Below, one piece after another: positions 1 through 8,006 of a stretch of 33,227 nucleotides of DNA; positions within the stretch are counted from its first letter, which is position 1; every line of letters begins with the position of its first letter. Below the pieces are notes generated by a model. It saw only the letters and a list, made by a program, of their open reading frames with translations, made no database searches and was not told the origin of the DNA. The translations under genes were made by a program, and so were the position numbers. The stretch covers positions 1-33,227 of the forward strand of contig NZ_JAUXXP010000021.1 of assembly GCF_030684895.1 (NCBI RefSeq), read 5' to 3'. Origin of the DNA: Pseudomonas sp. (GTDB lineage: Bacteria; Pseudomonadota; Gammaproteobacteria; Pseudomonadales; Pseudomonadaceae).

Positions 1-2447
1 TCGGCGGTGACGGCCAGGTTGAGGTTGGCGCCCAGCGCCAGGATGGTGCGCACGATGGCGGCGTCGCTGGGGTGTTCGAGCAGGTCGCGGACGAAGGATT
101 GGTCGATCTTCAGCTGGTCCAGCGGCAGGCGCTTGAGGTAGTTGAGCGAGGAGTAGCCGGCGCCGAAATCGTCCAGCGCCAGGTGCACGCCGCGTGCTTT
201 TAGTTGGCTCATCTTGCCGATAAGCACTTCCACATCTTCCACCAGCTGGCTTTCTGTCAGCTCCAGTTCCAGGCGCTGTGGATTGGCGCCGCTTTCCGCG
301 AGAGTGGCGAAGACGTCTTCGACAAAGTCAGGATGGTGGAACTGTCTGGCGCTGACATTGACCGCCAGGGTCAGCTGCGCCAGTTGCGGGTGCGCGGCCC
401 AGGCCACCAGTTGTTGGCAGGCGCTGTGCAGGATCAGGCGACCTAGGGGCAGAATCAGCCCGGTGCTTTCTGCCAGCGGAATAAACTCGCCCGGCGGCAC
501 CAGCCCGCGCGTGGGGTGTTGCCAGCGCACCAGGGCTTCGGCGCCGACCAGCTGCCCCTGAGCATCCACCTGGGGTTGGTAGTGCAGGATAAAGTCGCGC
601 TGGCCGAGGCTGTGGCGCAGATCGCTTTCCAGGCTGGCGCGGGCGCTGACTTCGGCCTGCATCGTCGGGTCGAAAAAACGGTTGGCGTTGCGGCCGGCGG
701 CGTTGGCCTGGTACATGGCCATGTCGGCACGCTTGAGCACTTCATCGACCGTGCTGTGTTCGTCGGGAAATAGCGCGATGCCGATGCTGGCCGTGCTGAT
801 ATGGCTGCGGCCCTGCAGGGCGTAGGGTGCGGCCAGGGCCTTGACGATCTTCTTGCCGACGCTCTCGACCTGTTGGCCGGCCTGTGCAGGTTTCAGGCTG
901 AGGCCTTCAAGCATCAGCACAAATTCATCGCCGCCGAGGCGGGCCAGGGTGTCCTGGGCACGCACATGGCTGCTCAGGCGCTGAGCCACCTGCTGCAACA
1001 GCTGGTCGCCCATGTCATGGCCGAGGGTGTCGTTGAGGTCCTTGAAGTTGTCCAGGTCGATAAACAACAGCGCGCCCTGTTGCAGGCCGCGCGCATGCTT
1101 GGCCAGGGCCTGTTGCAGGCGGTCAATCAGCAGGCGGCGGTTGGGCAGGCCGGTGAGCGGGTCGTAGAAGGCCAGTTGGTTGATCTGTTCCAGGTTCTTC
1201 TTGTGTTCGGTGATGTCGGTGGAGATACCGCACAGCGCGTAGATCTTGCCGTGCCTGTCGCGCAGCGGCAGCTTGACCGAGAGGAAGGCGTGCTGGGTAC
1301 TGCCGTCCAGGCTGCGGTTGATTTCCTCGGTCTGCACTCGCTCGCCGAGTTTGAGCACGCGACGGTCGTTATCGTGCAGGTTGGTGGCAGTGTCGATATC
1401 GAAGAACTGTTCATCGGTCTTGCCGATCACCTGCTCGAGGTTCTGGCCGAACAGCTCGCAGACCTTGCGATTGGCGTACTGGTAACGCAGCTGCGCATCC
1501 TTGATATAGATATAGGCCTCGACGCTGTCGAGGATGGTGTTCAGGCGCTCTTCGCTGGCCAGCAGGTGACGGGTTTTCTCGTTTACCTGGCGGCGCAATA
1601 ACAGTGCGCCACCGAGGGCGGCGATCAGCAGCAGGGCGAGGGTGCTCAGGCCCCACCAGACGCTGGTGGGGATCAGCAGGCGTGGCCGTTCGCCACCCCA
1701 GCGTTGCAGGCTCTGGTAGTAGATCGAGGAGGGCGAGTCCTGCCAGCTCGACAGGTGTTTGTCGATGGCGGCCAGCAAGTCGGCATTCCGCCCCTTGCGT
1801 GTGGCGTAGAACAGTTGCGCGGGCTGAAACATGATCGATGAGCTTTGCAGCTGATAGCTCGGCGCATGGAAGTCGCCAAAACGTTGGTTGGCCACCACCG
1901 CGTCGGCCTGTCCGCCCGCCACCCGTTCAAAGCCTTGCGGCAGGCTGGGCACGCCGATCAGCTGGGCTTTCAGGCCAAAGCTTTCGAGCAGCCCGCGCAG
2001 GTATTCCTCCTGCACCGAGCCCTGCAGTACGGCAATGCGCAGGCCTTTGAGGTCGAGTATTGATTTGAGCTGGAGGTCTTCACTGCTGTAGACCTGCGAC
2101 CAGCTGAACAGCGAGGGCACCCGGTGGAAGTCGAGTACCTGGGCGCGGCTATCGCTGTAGGCCACATCCGGCAGCAGATCGATTTCACCGCTCTGCGCCA
2201 TCTCAAGGCACTGCTGCCATTCGCAGGGGCTGGGGCGTAGTTGCCAGTCTTCCTGGCGGGCGATTTCATTTAGCAGCTCGCCGAGGATGCCGGAGAGTTT
2301 GCCGTCCTGGCCGAGGAGGATTTTTGGCTCGTTGGCGTAAACCCCTACGCTGACCTGGCGTGATTGCGCACTGCTGAACGACACGGCTGTGAGGCTCATG
2401 GTCAATAGCAGCAGGGTGCTGAGGGGGCGAAATGACAGGCGCTTCAT
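1..2447 (-). CDS. Periplasmic-sensor PAS-GGDEF-EAL protein (c-di-GMP cyclase/phosphodiesterase), 3' end cut off by the window
   Basis: An inner-membrane signalling protein predicted to make and/or break cyclic-di-GMP. Residues 1-28 look like a signal peptide. About 30-255 form an extracytoplasmic solute-binding (SBP_bac_3-type) domain. A membrane helix lies near 268-292, a PAS domain near 305-420, a GGDEF domain near 425-590, and an EAL domain from about 610 to the window edge. The cyclase motif GGDEF is intact (residues 505-509) and is preceded five residues earlier by an RAQD (RxxD) inhibitory-site motif. In the EAL part, EALVRW (637 on), NVSARQF, ELTES, DDFGAGYSSL and LKIDQSF are all present, so both activities look possible; the final EGVE-type motif lies outside the window. 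I chose the ATG at 2447 because it gives a clean signal peptide, but in-frame ATGs at 2465 and 2477 are alternatives. The ligand is unknown; the family includes amino-acid-like binding domains. Confidence 0.93.
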   Translation of the reverse strand, partial: MKRLSFRPLSTLLLLTMSLTAVSFSSAQSRQVSVGVYANEPKILLGQDGKLSGILGELLNEIARQEDWQLRPSPCEWQQCLEMAQSGEIDLLPDVAYSDSRAQVLDFHRVPSLFSWSQVYSSEDLQLKSILDLKGLRIAVLQGSVQEEYLRGLLESFGLKAQLIGVPSLPQGFERVAGGQADAVVANQRFGDFHAPSYQLQSSSIMFQPAQLFYATRKGRNADLLAAIDKHLSSWQDSPSSIYYQSLQRWGGERPRLLIPTSVWWGLSTLALLLIAALGGALLLRRQVNEKTRHLLASEERLNTILDSVEAYIYIKDAQLRYQYANRKVCELFGQNLEQVIGKTDEQFFDIDTATNLHDNDRRVLKLGERVQTEEINRSLDGSTQHAFLSVKLPLRDRHGKIYALCGISTDITEHKKNLEQINQLAFYDPLTGLPNRRLLIDRLQQALAKHARGLQQGALLFIDLDNFKDLNDTLGHDMGDQLLQQVAQRLSSHVRAQDTLARLGGDEFVLMLEGLSLKPAQAGQQVESVGKKIVKALAAPYALQGRSHISTASIGIALFPDEHSTVDEVLKRADMAMYQANAAGRNANRFFDPTMQAEVSARASLESDLRHSLGQRDFILHYQPQVDAQGQLVGAEALVRWQHPTRGLVPPGEFIPLAESTGLILPLGRLILHSACQQLVAWAAHPQLAQLTLAVNVSARQFHHPDFVEDVFATLAESGANPQRLELELTESQLVEDVEVLIGKMSQLKARGVHLALDDFGAGYSSLNYLKRLPLDQLKIDQSFVRDLLEHPSDAAIVRTILALGANLNLAVTA

Positions 2448-2546
2448 GCGTGGGCCAACTTCCATAAGAGAGTCCATGGCCTAACGATAGCCAGAATATG
2501 GCGTAGGTGCAGGTGGATAATGGCAATTGGCTATTTGCGGCAGGCC

Positions 2547-2585
2547 CGCCGCGCTTGCGGGCTTCGCGAGCCTCGCTGCGGCGGC
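2547..2585 (-). terminator. GC-rich hairpin directly after the DUF5629-like gene
   Basis: A GC-rich imperfect inverted repeat (ccgccgc near the left end against gcggcgg near the right, loop around 2564-2569) begins immediately beyond the TAA at 2586-2588. No clear U-run follows on the minus strand, so it may be a Rho-assisted 3' end or simply a mRNA-stabilising hairpin. Confidence 0.35.
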
Positions 2586-2936
2586 TTACTCCGCGTCGTT
2601 GCTGGCGTCGTCCGGCAGGTCGCTGTTGTCACCGCTAACGGCGGCAAAGCACTTGATCAGATGGTGGCCGGCAGTGCCGTTGATGCTCCAGGCATCGGCT
2701 TCACCGTCAAAACGTGCGGCGATTACCTGGGCCAGGCTGAAGTGCCATTTGCGCAGGGCGCGGCCATCCATGCATTCGATGCTGAGCAGCGGTGCGTCGC
2801 CAGCGGGCGGGTTGCCGGCCAGGTGCTGGGCCAGTTGTTCGGCATTGAGGCTGAACTGCCAGGCATGCAGCTCGTCGATTTCCAGCATGTCGGCGCCGCT
2901 CAGGGCGCTGATCAGGTCGTGCGGGGTGCTGTTCAT
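2586..2936 (-). CDS. Small conserved Pseudomonas protein, DUF5629-like
   Basis: An acidic cytoplasmic protein of 116 residues with no signal peptide and no membrane helix. The N-terminal part (MNSTPHDLISALSGADMLEI, then the HAWQF stretch) and the 'IECMDGRALRKWHFS' region resemble proteins I recall as DUF5629 in pseudomonads; that family name is from memory and uncertain. Function is unknown. The start at 2936 is supported by a GGAAG motif a few bases upstream (2942-2946). It stands alone between the signalling gene and a palindromic repeat, and codon use looks like its neighbours. Confidence 0.75.
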   Translation of the reverse strand: MNSTPHDLISALSGADMLEIDELHAWQFSLNAEQLAQHLAGNPPAGDAPLLSIECMDGRALRKWHFSLAQVIAARFDGEADAWSINGTAGHHLIKCFAAVSGDNSDLPDDASNDAE

Positions 2937-2949
2937 AGGGGGCTTCCGT

Positions 2950-3094
2950 TAGAGCCGGTTCAAAGTCTCGCGAGCTAGAGCCATGCAAGGCAAAAACAGG
3001 CGAGGAAGCGGAGTTTACTGGTTGTAAATGAGCATTCCGAGCCTGTTTTTAACGCAGCAGGGCCGACGCGCAGCAGACTTTGAACAGGTTCTTA
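2950..3094. repeat. Palindromic MITE-like element, copy 1
   Basis: A 145-bp imperfect palindrome. The outer arms agagccggttcaaagtct (2951-2968) and the complement at 3075-3092 match at 16 of 18 positions. Inside lies a 70-bp core (2986-3055) with perfect 10-bp arms aaaaacaggc (2992-3001) and gcctgttttt (3041-3050), and an apical stem gtttac/gtaaat (3013-3018/3024-3029) with a 5-nt loop. The same core, with only 4 differences, occurs at 25096-25165. The right end runs into the TAA stop codon (3092-3094) of the minus-strand oxidoreductase gene. No transposase is present; it would have to be mobilised in trans. Confidence 0.85.
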
Positions 3095-3733
3095 GCGACC
3101 GAGACGGCGCAGTTGGTCCGATTCGATCACCCGGGTGCCGGCATCCTCTTCCAGCGCCAGGCGCCACAACGCGCGGGCCAGGGCGGTGGCTTCGATACCG
3201 CGGTATTTGCCCGGCAGCCAGCGCATAAATGGCGCGGCCAGACGCTCGCCGAGGCGAAACTCCTGACGTGCGCCGAGCAGTAGCGAAGGGCGGGCGATGG
3301 TCAGCTGCGGCCAGTTCTGCGCGCGCAGGGCCTGTTCCATTTCACCTTTGACCTTGTTGTAGAACACTGTGGAATTGGCATCCGCACCGAGCGCGCTGAT
3401 CACCAGCAAGTGACGTGCGCCGAGGGCGCGGGCGCGTTCGGCGAAGGCGATCACCAGGTCATGGTCGACCGCGCGAAAGGCCTCCTGCGAGCCGGCTTGT
3501 TTGATCGTGCTGCCCAGGCAGCAGAAGGCGGTATCGACCTTGCCGCTCAATTGCGGCAGCAAGGCCAGCAGTTCGCCTTGCGGATTTTCCAGGTGCGCGT
3601 GCGCGGCCAGTGGGCGGCGGCTGGGGGCCAGCACGCGGGCGACCGTCGGCTCGTTCAGCAAACGGTCCAGCAGATGCTCGCCGGTCAGTCCGGTGGCGCC
3701 TGCAAGAAGGATGTGCTGGGGCGTCAAATACAT
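3092..3733 (-). CDS. NAD(P)-binding atypical short-chain dehydrogenase (NmrA/TIP30-like)
   Basis: A Rossmann-fold protein of 213 residues. The N-terminal nucleotide-binding motif is GATGLTG (residues 12-18). A possible SDR triad is visible: Ser113 in the VISALGA strand, Tyr125 and Lys129 (YNKVK). The overall pattern matches the small NAD(P)H-binding proteins related to human TIP30/HTATIP2 and bacterial YbjT-like proteins; the substrate is not predictable. An upstream in-frame ATG at 3823 would reach into the next gene, so the ATG at 3733 is preferred; it is preceded by GGAGAA (about 3742-3747). Its stop codon lies at the terminus of the palindromic repeat 2950-3094, so the very C-terminus (LRRLGR) may have been set by that insertion. 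Confidence 0.85.
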   Translation of the reverse strand: MYLTPQHILLAGATGLTGEHLLDRLLNEPTVARVLAPSRRPLAAHAHLENPQGELLALLPQLSGKVDTAFCCLGSTIKQAGSQEAFRAVDHDLVIAFAERARALGARHLLVISALGADANSTVFYNKVKGEMEQALRAQNWPQLTIARPSLLLGARQEFRLGERLAAPFMRWLPGKYRGIEATALARALWRLALEEDAGTRVIESDQLRRLGR

Positions 3734-3794
3734 AGTGTGGGGTTCTCCGCTGATATCAATCAGCTTATCAGGCTGTTGAGCGCGCGCATGGCTG

Positions 3795-5522
3795 TTATGG
3801 GTTGACCGCAGATTGCACTTCAAGTGCAGTGTTCAGGGCGCGCTCGGCCTGCTGTTCGCGCAGCTTGCGCCACTGTGCGAGTACCGCTTTGGCGGGCCAG
3901 ATCTGCGGTTCTGAGGGTTCAAAGCCGTCGGCTTTTTCGCGTTTGGCAACGCTGGCCTGGGCCAGTTTGAAGGCGCGCTGCAGATCGTCGGTCTGTTGCA
4001 GGGCCTCGGCAAACAGGGCGCGGCCGAAGTAGGTGAAGTCGTTCTCCTCCGAACAGCCGAAGGACACCCGATCCGCCCGTGCGGCGGTGATCACCAGGGT
4101 TTTTTCATCCTGCAGCTTGGGAATAAAGCCGCCGGAGTAGCAGGCTGAAATCACCAGCACCTTGTGCCGATCCTTCAGTGGTTTGAGCAGTGCTGCCAAC
4201 TCGCTGGCGGGCAGGTCGTCGAGCTGCATGCGCGGCTGGTCGAGGTTGAGTTCATGCTGGGCGGAGCCGTGGCTGGTCAGGTAGATAAAGATCAGGTCTT
4301 CTTCACCGCTGCGTTCAGCCAGGGCCTGAATGCTGCGGCCCAGGCTGGCACTGGTGGCCAGCGGGCGATCCGTCAGGTGGTCGCGGTGGTTGACCAAAGT
4401 GATTAGGCCGTGGGCGGCGAAGCGCTCCTGCAGCAGGTTGCCGACATAATCGGCCTCGCGCATAAACACACTCTGTTTGCCGTCGCCGGCCAGGGTCAGG
4501 GCATACAGCTCAATGGCCGGCGTCGAGGCGGGCAGTTTGGCGATGGCGGCATCCAGCAGGCTGCCTTGTTCCAGCAGACCGGTGGCCAGTGCGTCGGCTA
4601 TGGCGTTGCCCTGGGCGTCACGAATCAGCCTGCCGTTCTGCCAGGTGCCGCTTTGCTGGCTGCCATCTGCCAGGGTCAGGCTGCCGATGCCTTGGTATTT
4701 GCCGTAGGCAAAGTTGCCTTGATAAACGCTGCCGTCGGCCAGGCTCAGACGACCTTCGCCGTGGTAGCTCCAGTCGCTGAACTGGCCGGTATAATGGCTG
4801 CCGTCGTTGCCCTTGAATTCGCCTTTGCCAGTCAGGCTGCCATGGGCAAAGCGCCCGCTCCAGACTTCGCCATCAGCGCTCTGATAACGGCCCTTGCCGT
4901 GGAACTGGTTGTCGCGGAACTGGCCGCTGTAGAGGTCGCCGCCAATACTCTTGAAGCTGCCCTGGCCATTGAGCTGGCTGTCATCGAATGTACCGATGTA
5001 CTCATTACCTTCGGCGTCGGTGAGCACGCCTTGGCCGTCGGGTTCGCCTTTCTTGAACTGGCCCTGAAAGCTGGCGCCGTTACTCCACTGCAGTTTGCCC
5101 AGACCGTTGTACTGGCCTTTGCTGAACTCGCCGCGGTATTCCAGCTGGCTGCCTTTCAGGTGGCCTTCGCCGCTGGGCATGCCGTTGGCAAAACCGCCCT
5201 CGTAACGGCCGCCATCGCTGTAGGTGAGGCTGCCCTGGCCGTGGAAATCGCCGCTCTGAAATGCGCCGCTGTAGAACTCGCCATGCTTGCTGCGCCATTC
5301 GCCGGGACCGCTGAACTGGCCGTCCTTGAACTGCCCCTGGTAGTAGCTGCCGTCGCTGTAATCCAGGCGGCCAGGGCCTTGCAGTAGGCCGTCGACCACT
5401 TCGCCACGGTAGCGCCCGCCATCGGGTAGCACGGCATCCGCTGGCAGCAAGGGTTCGCCATCGCCACAGGCAGCAAGCAGCAGGGCGAGGCTCAGTGGAA
5501 CCAGGAGGGAGAGGCGGCGCAT
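3795..5522 (-). CDS. MORN-repeat lipoprotein with C-terminal peptidase C13 (legumain/caspase-fold) domain
   Basis: A 575-residue predicted lipoprotein. The signal sequence ends in a lipobox LAAC with Cys19 as the lipidation site. Residues about 35-300 are 11-12 tandem MORN repeats of 23 residues (pattern Y-x-G-x-F-x-x-G-x-x-x-G-x-G). MORN repeats in other proteins bind lipids or act as rigid spacers. The C-terminal domain (about 330-545) has the hallmarks of peptidase family C13: His418 in LTSHG and Cys461 in ISACYSGGF form the expected His-Cys dyad, so the enzyme looks active. Clan CD cysteine proteases often cut after one specific residue, but the target here cannot be told. Gly at +2 would favour the outer membrane by the E. 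coli rule; sorting in Pseudomonas is less certain. It forms its own unit between the oxidoreductase and phaJ4. Homologues exist in pseudomonads, but I know of no established function. Confidence 0.88.
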   Translation of the reverse strand: MRRLSLLVPLSLALLLAACGDGEPLLPADAVLPDGGRYRGEVVDGLLQGPGRLDYSDGSYYQGQFKDGQFSGPGEWRSKHGEFYSGAFQSGDFHGQGSLTYSDGGRYEGGFANGMPSGEGHLKGSQLEYRGEFSKGQYNGLGKLQWSNGASFQGQFKKGEPDGQGVLTDAEGNEYIGTFDDSQLNGQGSFKSIGGDLYSGQFRDNQFHGKGRYQSADGEVWSGRFAHGSLTGKGEFKGNDGSHYTGQFSDWSYHGEGRLSLADGSVYQGNFAYGKYQGIGSLTLADGSQQSGTWQNGRLIRDAQGNAIADALATGLLEQGSLLDAAIAKLPASTPAIELYALTLAGDGKQSVFMREADYVGNLLQERFAAHGLITLVNHRDHLTDRPLATSASLGRSIQALAERSGEEDLIFIYLTSHGSAQHELNLDQPRMQLDDLPASELAALLKPLKDRHKVLVISACYSGGFIPKLQDEKTLVITAARADRVSFGCSEENDFTYFGRALFAEALQQTDDLQRAFKLAQASVAKREKADGFEPSEPQIWPAKAVLAQWRKLREQQAERALNTALEVQSAVNP

Positions 5523-5604
5523 GCAGAAAATCCAAGCTGTAAGGTCGTTGCCGAGTATGCCTCAAAGCGCTCGAAGTGCCGTGATTGAGCGCACCGGCGC
5601 AAGC

Positions 5605-5645
5605 ATAAAAATAAAAAGGCGCACCGGCAGATGCCTGTGCGCCTT
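5605..5645 (-). terminator. Intrinsic terminator of phaJ4
   Basis: Reading the minus strand, a perfect 9-bp stem aaggcgcac/gtgcgcctt (5637-5645 and 5616-5624) with a 12-nt loop is followed by a TTTTTATTTTTA tract (to about 5606). It lies 17 bases after the phaJ4 stop codon. This is the clearest Rho-independent terminator in the window. Confidence 0.88.
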
Positions 5646-5661
5646 GGTCCGGCGGCTGCGA

Positions 5662-6117
5662 TCAGACGAAGCAGAGCGTCAGCGGTTCGGCGATATAGGC
5701 GGGTTTTTCCGAGCCTTCGATTTCCAGTACGACCTTGGCCTTGAGCAGCCATTGGCCAGGATTCTTCTCGTGGGCGTCAGTCAGGCTGACCACCAGGCGG
5801 ACCTTGGAGTTGACCTTCACCGGCTGAATAAAGCGCACGCTATCCAGGCCATAGTTGACGGCCATCTTCAGCCCTTTGGGCATGATCATGATGCCTTCCA
5901 TCAGCTTGGGCACCAGCGACAATGAGAGGAAGCCGTGGGCGATGGTGCTGCCAAACGGGGTGAGCTTGGCTTTTTCCGGATCAACGTGGATGAACTGATG
6001 GTCGCCCGTGCATTCGGCGAACTGGTTGATGCGTTCCTGGTCAATGGTCAGCCATTCGGAACGACCGAGTTCTTTACCGATGTAGCTTGGCAATTCGGCG
6101 GCGGGTACTGATGTCAT
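5662..6117 (-). CDS. phaJ4: (R)-specific enoyl-CoA hydratase, MaoC-like, PhaJ4 type
   Basis: Predicted to hydrate trans-2-enoyl-CoA from beta-oxidation to (R)-3-hydroxyacyl-CoA, the monomer supply for medium-chain-length polyhydroxyalkanoate. At 151 residues it is a single hot-dog-fold MaoC domain. The catalytic pair of the family is visible as Asp39 and His44 in TGDHQFIHVD, followed by the FGSTIAHGFLSLSL helix. The sequence strongly recalls P. aeruginosa PhaJ4 (same YIGKELG-SEWLTIDQERIN start and AYIAEPLTLCFV end), from memory. The ATG at 6117 follows AAGGAGAA (6121-6128); an upstream in-frame ATG at 6186 would add an unlikely basic leader. It is monocistronic with its own terminator. A C5A8 run sits in its leader (see findings). 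Confidence 0.92.
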   Translation of the reverse strand: MTSVPAAELPSYIGKELGRSEWLTIDQERINQFAECTGDHQFIHVDPEKAKLTPFGSTIAHGFLSLSLVPKLMEGIMIMPKGLKMAVNYGLDSVRFIQPVKVNSKVRLVVSLTDAHEKNPGQWLLKAKVVLEIEGSEKPAYIAEPLTLCFV

Positions 6118-6284
6118 GGTTTCTCCTTGAAGACGCAAGTGTTGTTTTTTTTGGGGGCGTAAATCCTTCTGCCCTAAGATCATCATGGGTTTGCCGCAGG
6201 GTCAAGTGCCTCGTGTACGCGTCGTAACCGTTACGCTATTGCCAGGCAACCGCTGTAAACCGGCCCTTGCCGGGCGCTTCTGCT

Positions 6285-6290
6285 TATAAT
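6285..6290 (+). promoter_or_regulatory. Candidate -10 box upstream of the LrgA/LrgB pair
   Basis: A perfect TATAAT lies 45 bases before the ATG at 6336. No convincing -35 hexamer is found at 16-18 bp spacing (TTGCCG at 6267-6272 is too close), so the promoter may be activator-dependent. This is position and consensus only. Confidence 0.45.
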
Positions 6291-6335
6291 GCGCGGCACT
6301 GCGTCTGGGATCATACGATTCGGAGATTACCCGTC

Positions 6336-6695
6336 ATGCTGCTTCGTGGCCTTTCCTGGCTGGTGTTGTGCCAGTTGCTCGGCACTGCGCTGAATGTCCT
6401 GCTGATTCCGATCCTGCCGGGGCCGATCATCGGCATGCTGCTGCTGTTCGGCTTTCTACTGTTGCGCGGCGAGGTGGGCGAGCCGTTGCAGCAAGCCGCC
6501 AGCAGCCTGCTGAAATACCTGCCGCTGCTGCTGGTGCCTCCAGCAGTGGGGGTGATGGCCTATGCCGAAGATATCTTTGCCGACTTCTGGGCGATTGCCG
6601 GAGCGCTGTTGCTGTCGCTACTGATCTCCATCGTGTTCGCCGGCTGGCTGATGCAGAAACTGATCGACCGCCAGCAACGCCGGGAGGATGCATGA
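6336..6695 (+). CDS. CidA/LrgA family holin-like membrane protein
   Basis: A 119-residue inner-membrane protein with about four hydrophobic segments (residues roughly 3-22, 27-43, 56-78, 83-105) and a basic tail (KLIDRQQRRED). The short first loop containing LIPILPGPIIGMLLLF is the conserved signature of CidA/LrgA proteins, which influence murein hydrolase export and are also linked to pyruvate transport in some bacteria. The ATG at 6336 has a CGGAG motif about 10 bases upstream; an in-frame upstream start at 6267 would lie before the likely promoter. It overlaps the LrgB-like gene by ATGA (6692-6695), so the two are translationally coupled. Confidence 0.9.
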   Translation: MLLRGLSWLVLCQLLGTALNVLLIPILPGPIIGMLLLFGFLLLRGEVGEPLQQAASSLLKYLPLLLVPPAVGVMAYAEDIFADFWAIAGALLLSLLISIVFAGWLMQKLIDRQQRREDA

Positions 6696-7408
6696 GTCTG
6701 GAATGGCATGCCGCCTGGCAGGCATTGACGCACCACCCGCTGTTTGGCGTCGGCATCACTCTCGGTGCTTATCAGTTGGCGATTGCCGCTTACGAGAAAA
6801 CTCACTTGGTGTTTCTGCAGCCGGTGCTGGTGTCGATGCTCGCGGTGATCGGCATTCTTCTGGCGTGCGGCCTGACCTTTGCCGAATACAAGGACAGCGC
6901 CGCCGCGCTGACGCTGTTCCTCGGACCAACCACTGTGGCGCTGGCGGTGCCGCTGTTCGTCAATCTGCGGCGGATTCGCCAGTTGCTTTGGCCTACCCTG
7001 ATTACCTTGCTGGTAGCGGGTGTGGTTGCCACGGTGTTGGGCATTACCCTGGCCTGGGCCTTCGGTGCCGAGCAGATCATGCTGATGAGCATGGCGCCGA
7101 AATCGGTAACCTCGCCGATAGCCATGCTGGTGGCCAACCAGATTGGCGGGATTGCCGCCCTGGCTGCGGTGTTTGTAATGATCACCGGGATCATTGGCGC
7201 CATCATTGGCCCGGCGCTGCTCAAACGCTTTGGCGTGCATCACCCTGCCGCATTGGGCATGGCTCTGGGCCTGACCGCGCATGCCGTCGGCACCGCACGG
7301 GCGTTGCAGGAGGGCGAGGAGTGCGGCGCGTTCTCCGCCCTGGCGATGAGCCTGATGGGCGTATTCACCGCCGTGTTGCTGCCGCTGGCTATTCTGTTGT
7401 GGCTATAA
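6692..7408 (+). CDS. LrgB/CidB family membrane protein
   Basis: A 238-residue polytopic protein, the usual partner of the CidA/LrgA protein encoded just upstream. Conserved LrgB features are visible: the FLGPTTVALAVPLF segment, the MAPKSVTSPIAM stretch in the middle, and the LGLTAHAVGTARAL segment near the C-terminus. The start at 6692 overlaps the previous stop and has GGGAGG at 6682-6687. The 3' end is followed within 10 bases by the LON-domain gene, whose ribosome-binding site overlaps this stop codon, so all three genes are likely co-transcribed. Whether the pair affects lysis, biofilm or small carboxylate transport cannot be told from sequence. Confidence 0.9.
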   Translation: MSLEWHAAWQALTHHPLFGVGITLGAYQLAIAAYEKTHLVFLQPVLVSMLAVIGILLACGLTFAEYKDSAAALTLFLGPTTVALAVPLFVNLRRIRQLLWPTLITLLVAGVVATVLGITLAWAFGAEQIMLMSMAPKSVTSPIAMLVANQIGGIAALAAVFVMITGIIGAIIGPALLKRFGVHHPAALGMALGLTAHAVGTARALQEGEECGAFSALAMSLMGVFTAVLLPLAILLWL

Positions 7409-7418
7409 GGAGGCATCT

Positions 7419-8006
7419 GTGACCTTACCGTTATTTCCCCTCAATACCGTGCTGTTTCCCGGCTGCATGCTCGACTTGCAGATATTCGAAGCGCGTTACC
7501 TGGATATGATCAGCCGCTGCATGAAGCAGGGCCAAGGCTTTGGTGTGGTCTGCATTATCGACGGCACTGAAGTGGGTGAGGCGGCGGGGCAATTCTCGGC
7601 GATAGGTTGCGAGGCGTTGATCCGTGATTTCCAGCAGCGGCCCAATGGCCTGCTGGGGATTCGCGTCGAGGGCGGTCGACGTTTTCGCGTGCAGCGCGCC
7701 CAGGTCATGCCGGATCAACTGACCCTGGCCGAAGTCGAGTGGCTGGACGAGCAGCCGGAGCAGCCGCTGGAGGCTGAACATGCCGACCTGGCGGCGCTGC
7801 TCGGTGCGCTAAGCGCTCACCCGTTGGTGGCATCGCTAGGTATGCCGAGTGCGCCGGCGGGCCAGGAAGCATTGGCCAATCAGCTGGCTTATCTGTTGCC
7901 GCTGGATGCCGAGCAGAAGCTGCAATTGCTCGAAACGCCTGAAGTGCAGCTGCGCCTGGAGCTGCTGCAACAACTGCTGGAGCTGCTGCAGGGCGAGCGT
8001 CAGTAG
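7419..8006 (+). CDS. Stand-alone LON substrate-binding-domain protein
   Basis: A 195-residue cytoplasmic protein consisting of the N-terminal domain of Lon protease only. The start (MTLPLFPLNTVLFPG), the IFEARYLDMI segment and the GFGVVCI strand are typical of this PUA-like fold. The AAA and peptidase domains of Lon are absent, so it is not a protease; such proteins are widespread in proteobacteria and their role is unsettled. Translation starts at a GTG (7419), with AAGGAGG (7407-7413) overlapping the stop codon of the LrgB-like gene. Its 3' end overlaps the convergent DedA-PAP2 gene by 7 bases. Confidence 0.88.
   Translation: MTLPLFPLNTVLFPGCMLDLQIFEARYLDMISRCMKQGQGFGVVCIIDGTEVGEAAGQFSAIGCEALIRDFQQRPNGLLGIRVEGGRRFRVQRAQVMPDQLTLAEVEWLDEQPEQPLEAEHADLAALLGALSAHPLVASLGMPSAPAGQEALANQLAYLLPLDAEQKLQLLETPEVQLRLELLQQLLELLQGERQ

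Noticed and set aside
2950..3094. Integron attC site or group II intron target
   Set aside because: The element is palindromic, but it lacks recognisable RYYYAAC/GTTRRRY core pairs at its ends and there is no integron context. Kept as a MITE-like repeat.
3734..3823. A longer N-terminus for the SDR-like gene
   Set aside because: It would add a hydrophilic leader before the Rossmann motif, overlap the MORN/C13 gene, and bypass the good ribosome-binding site before 3733.
4410..5387. A 325-codon open frame on the + strand opposite the MORN array
   Set aside because: It is the antisense of a 23-residue periodic gene with GC-rich codon bias. Its translation is a low-complexity Ala/Val/Leu repeat that mirrors the MORN period, with no start signal or family similarity.
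6688..7422. A 244-codon + strand open frame within the LrgB-like gene
   Set aside because: Another frame of the LrgB-like gene, whose correct frame carries the family motifs and the coupled start.
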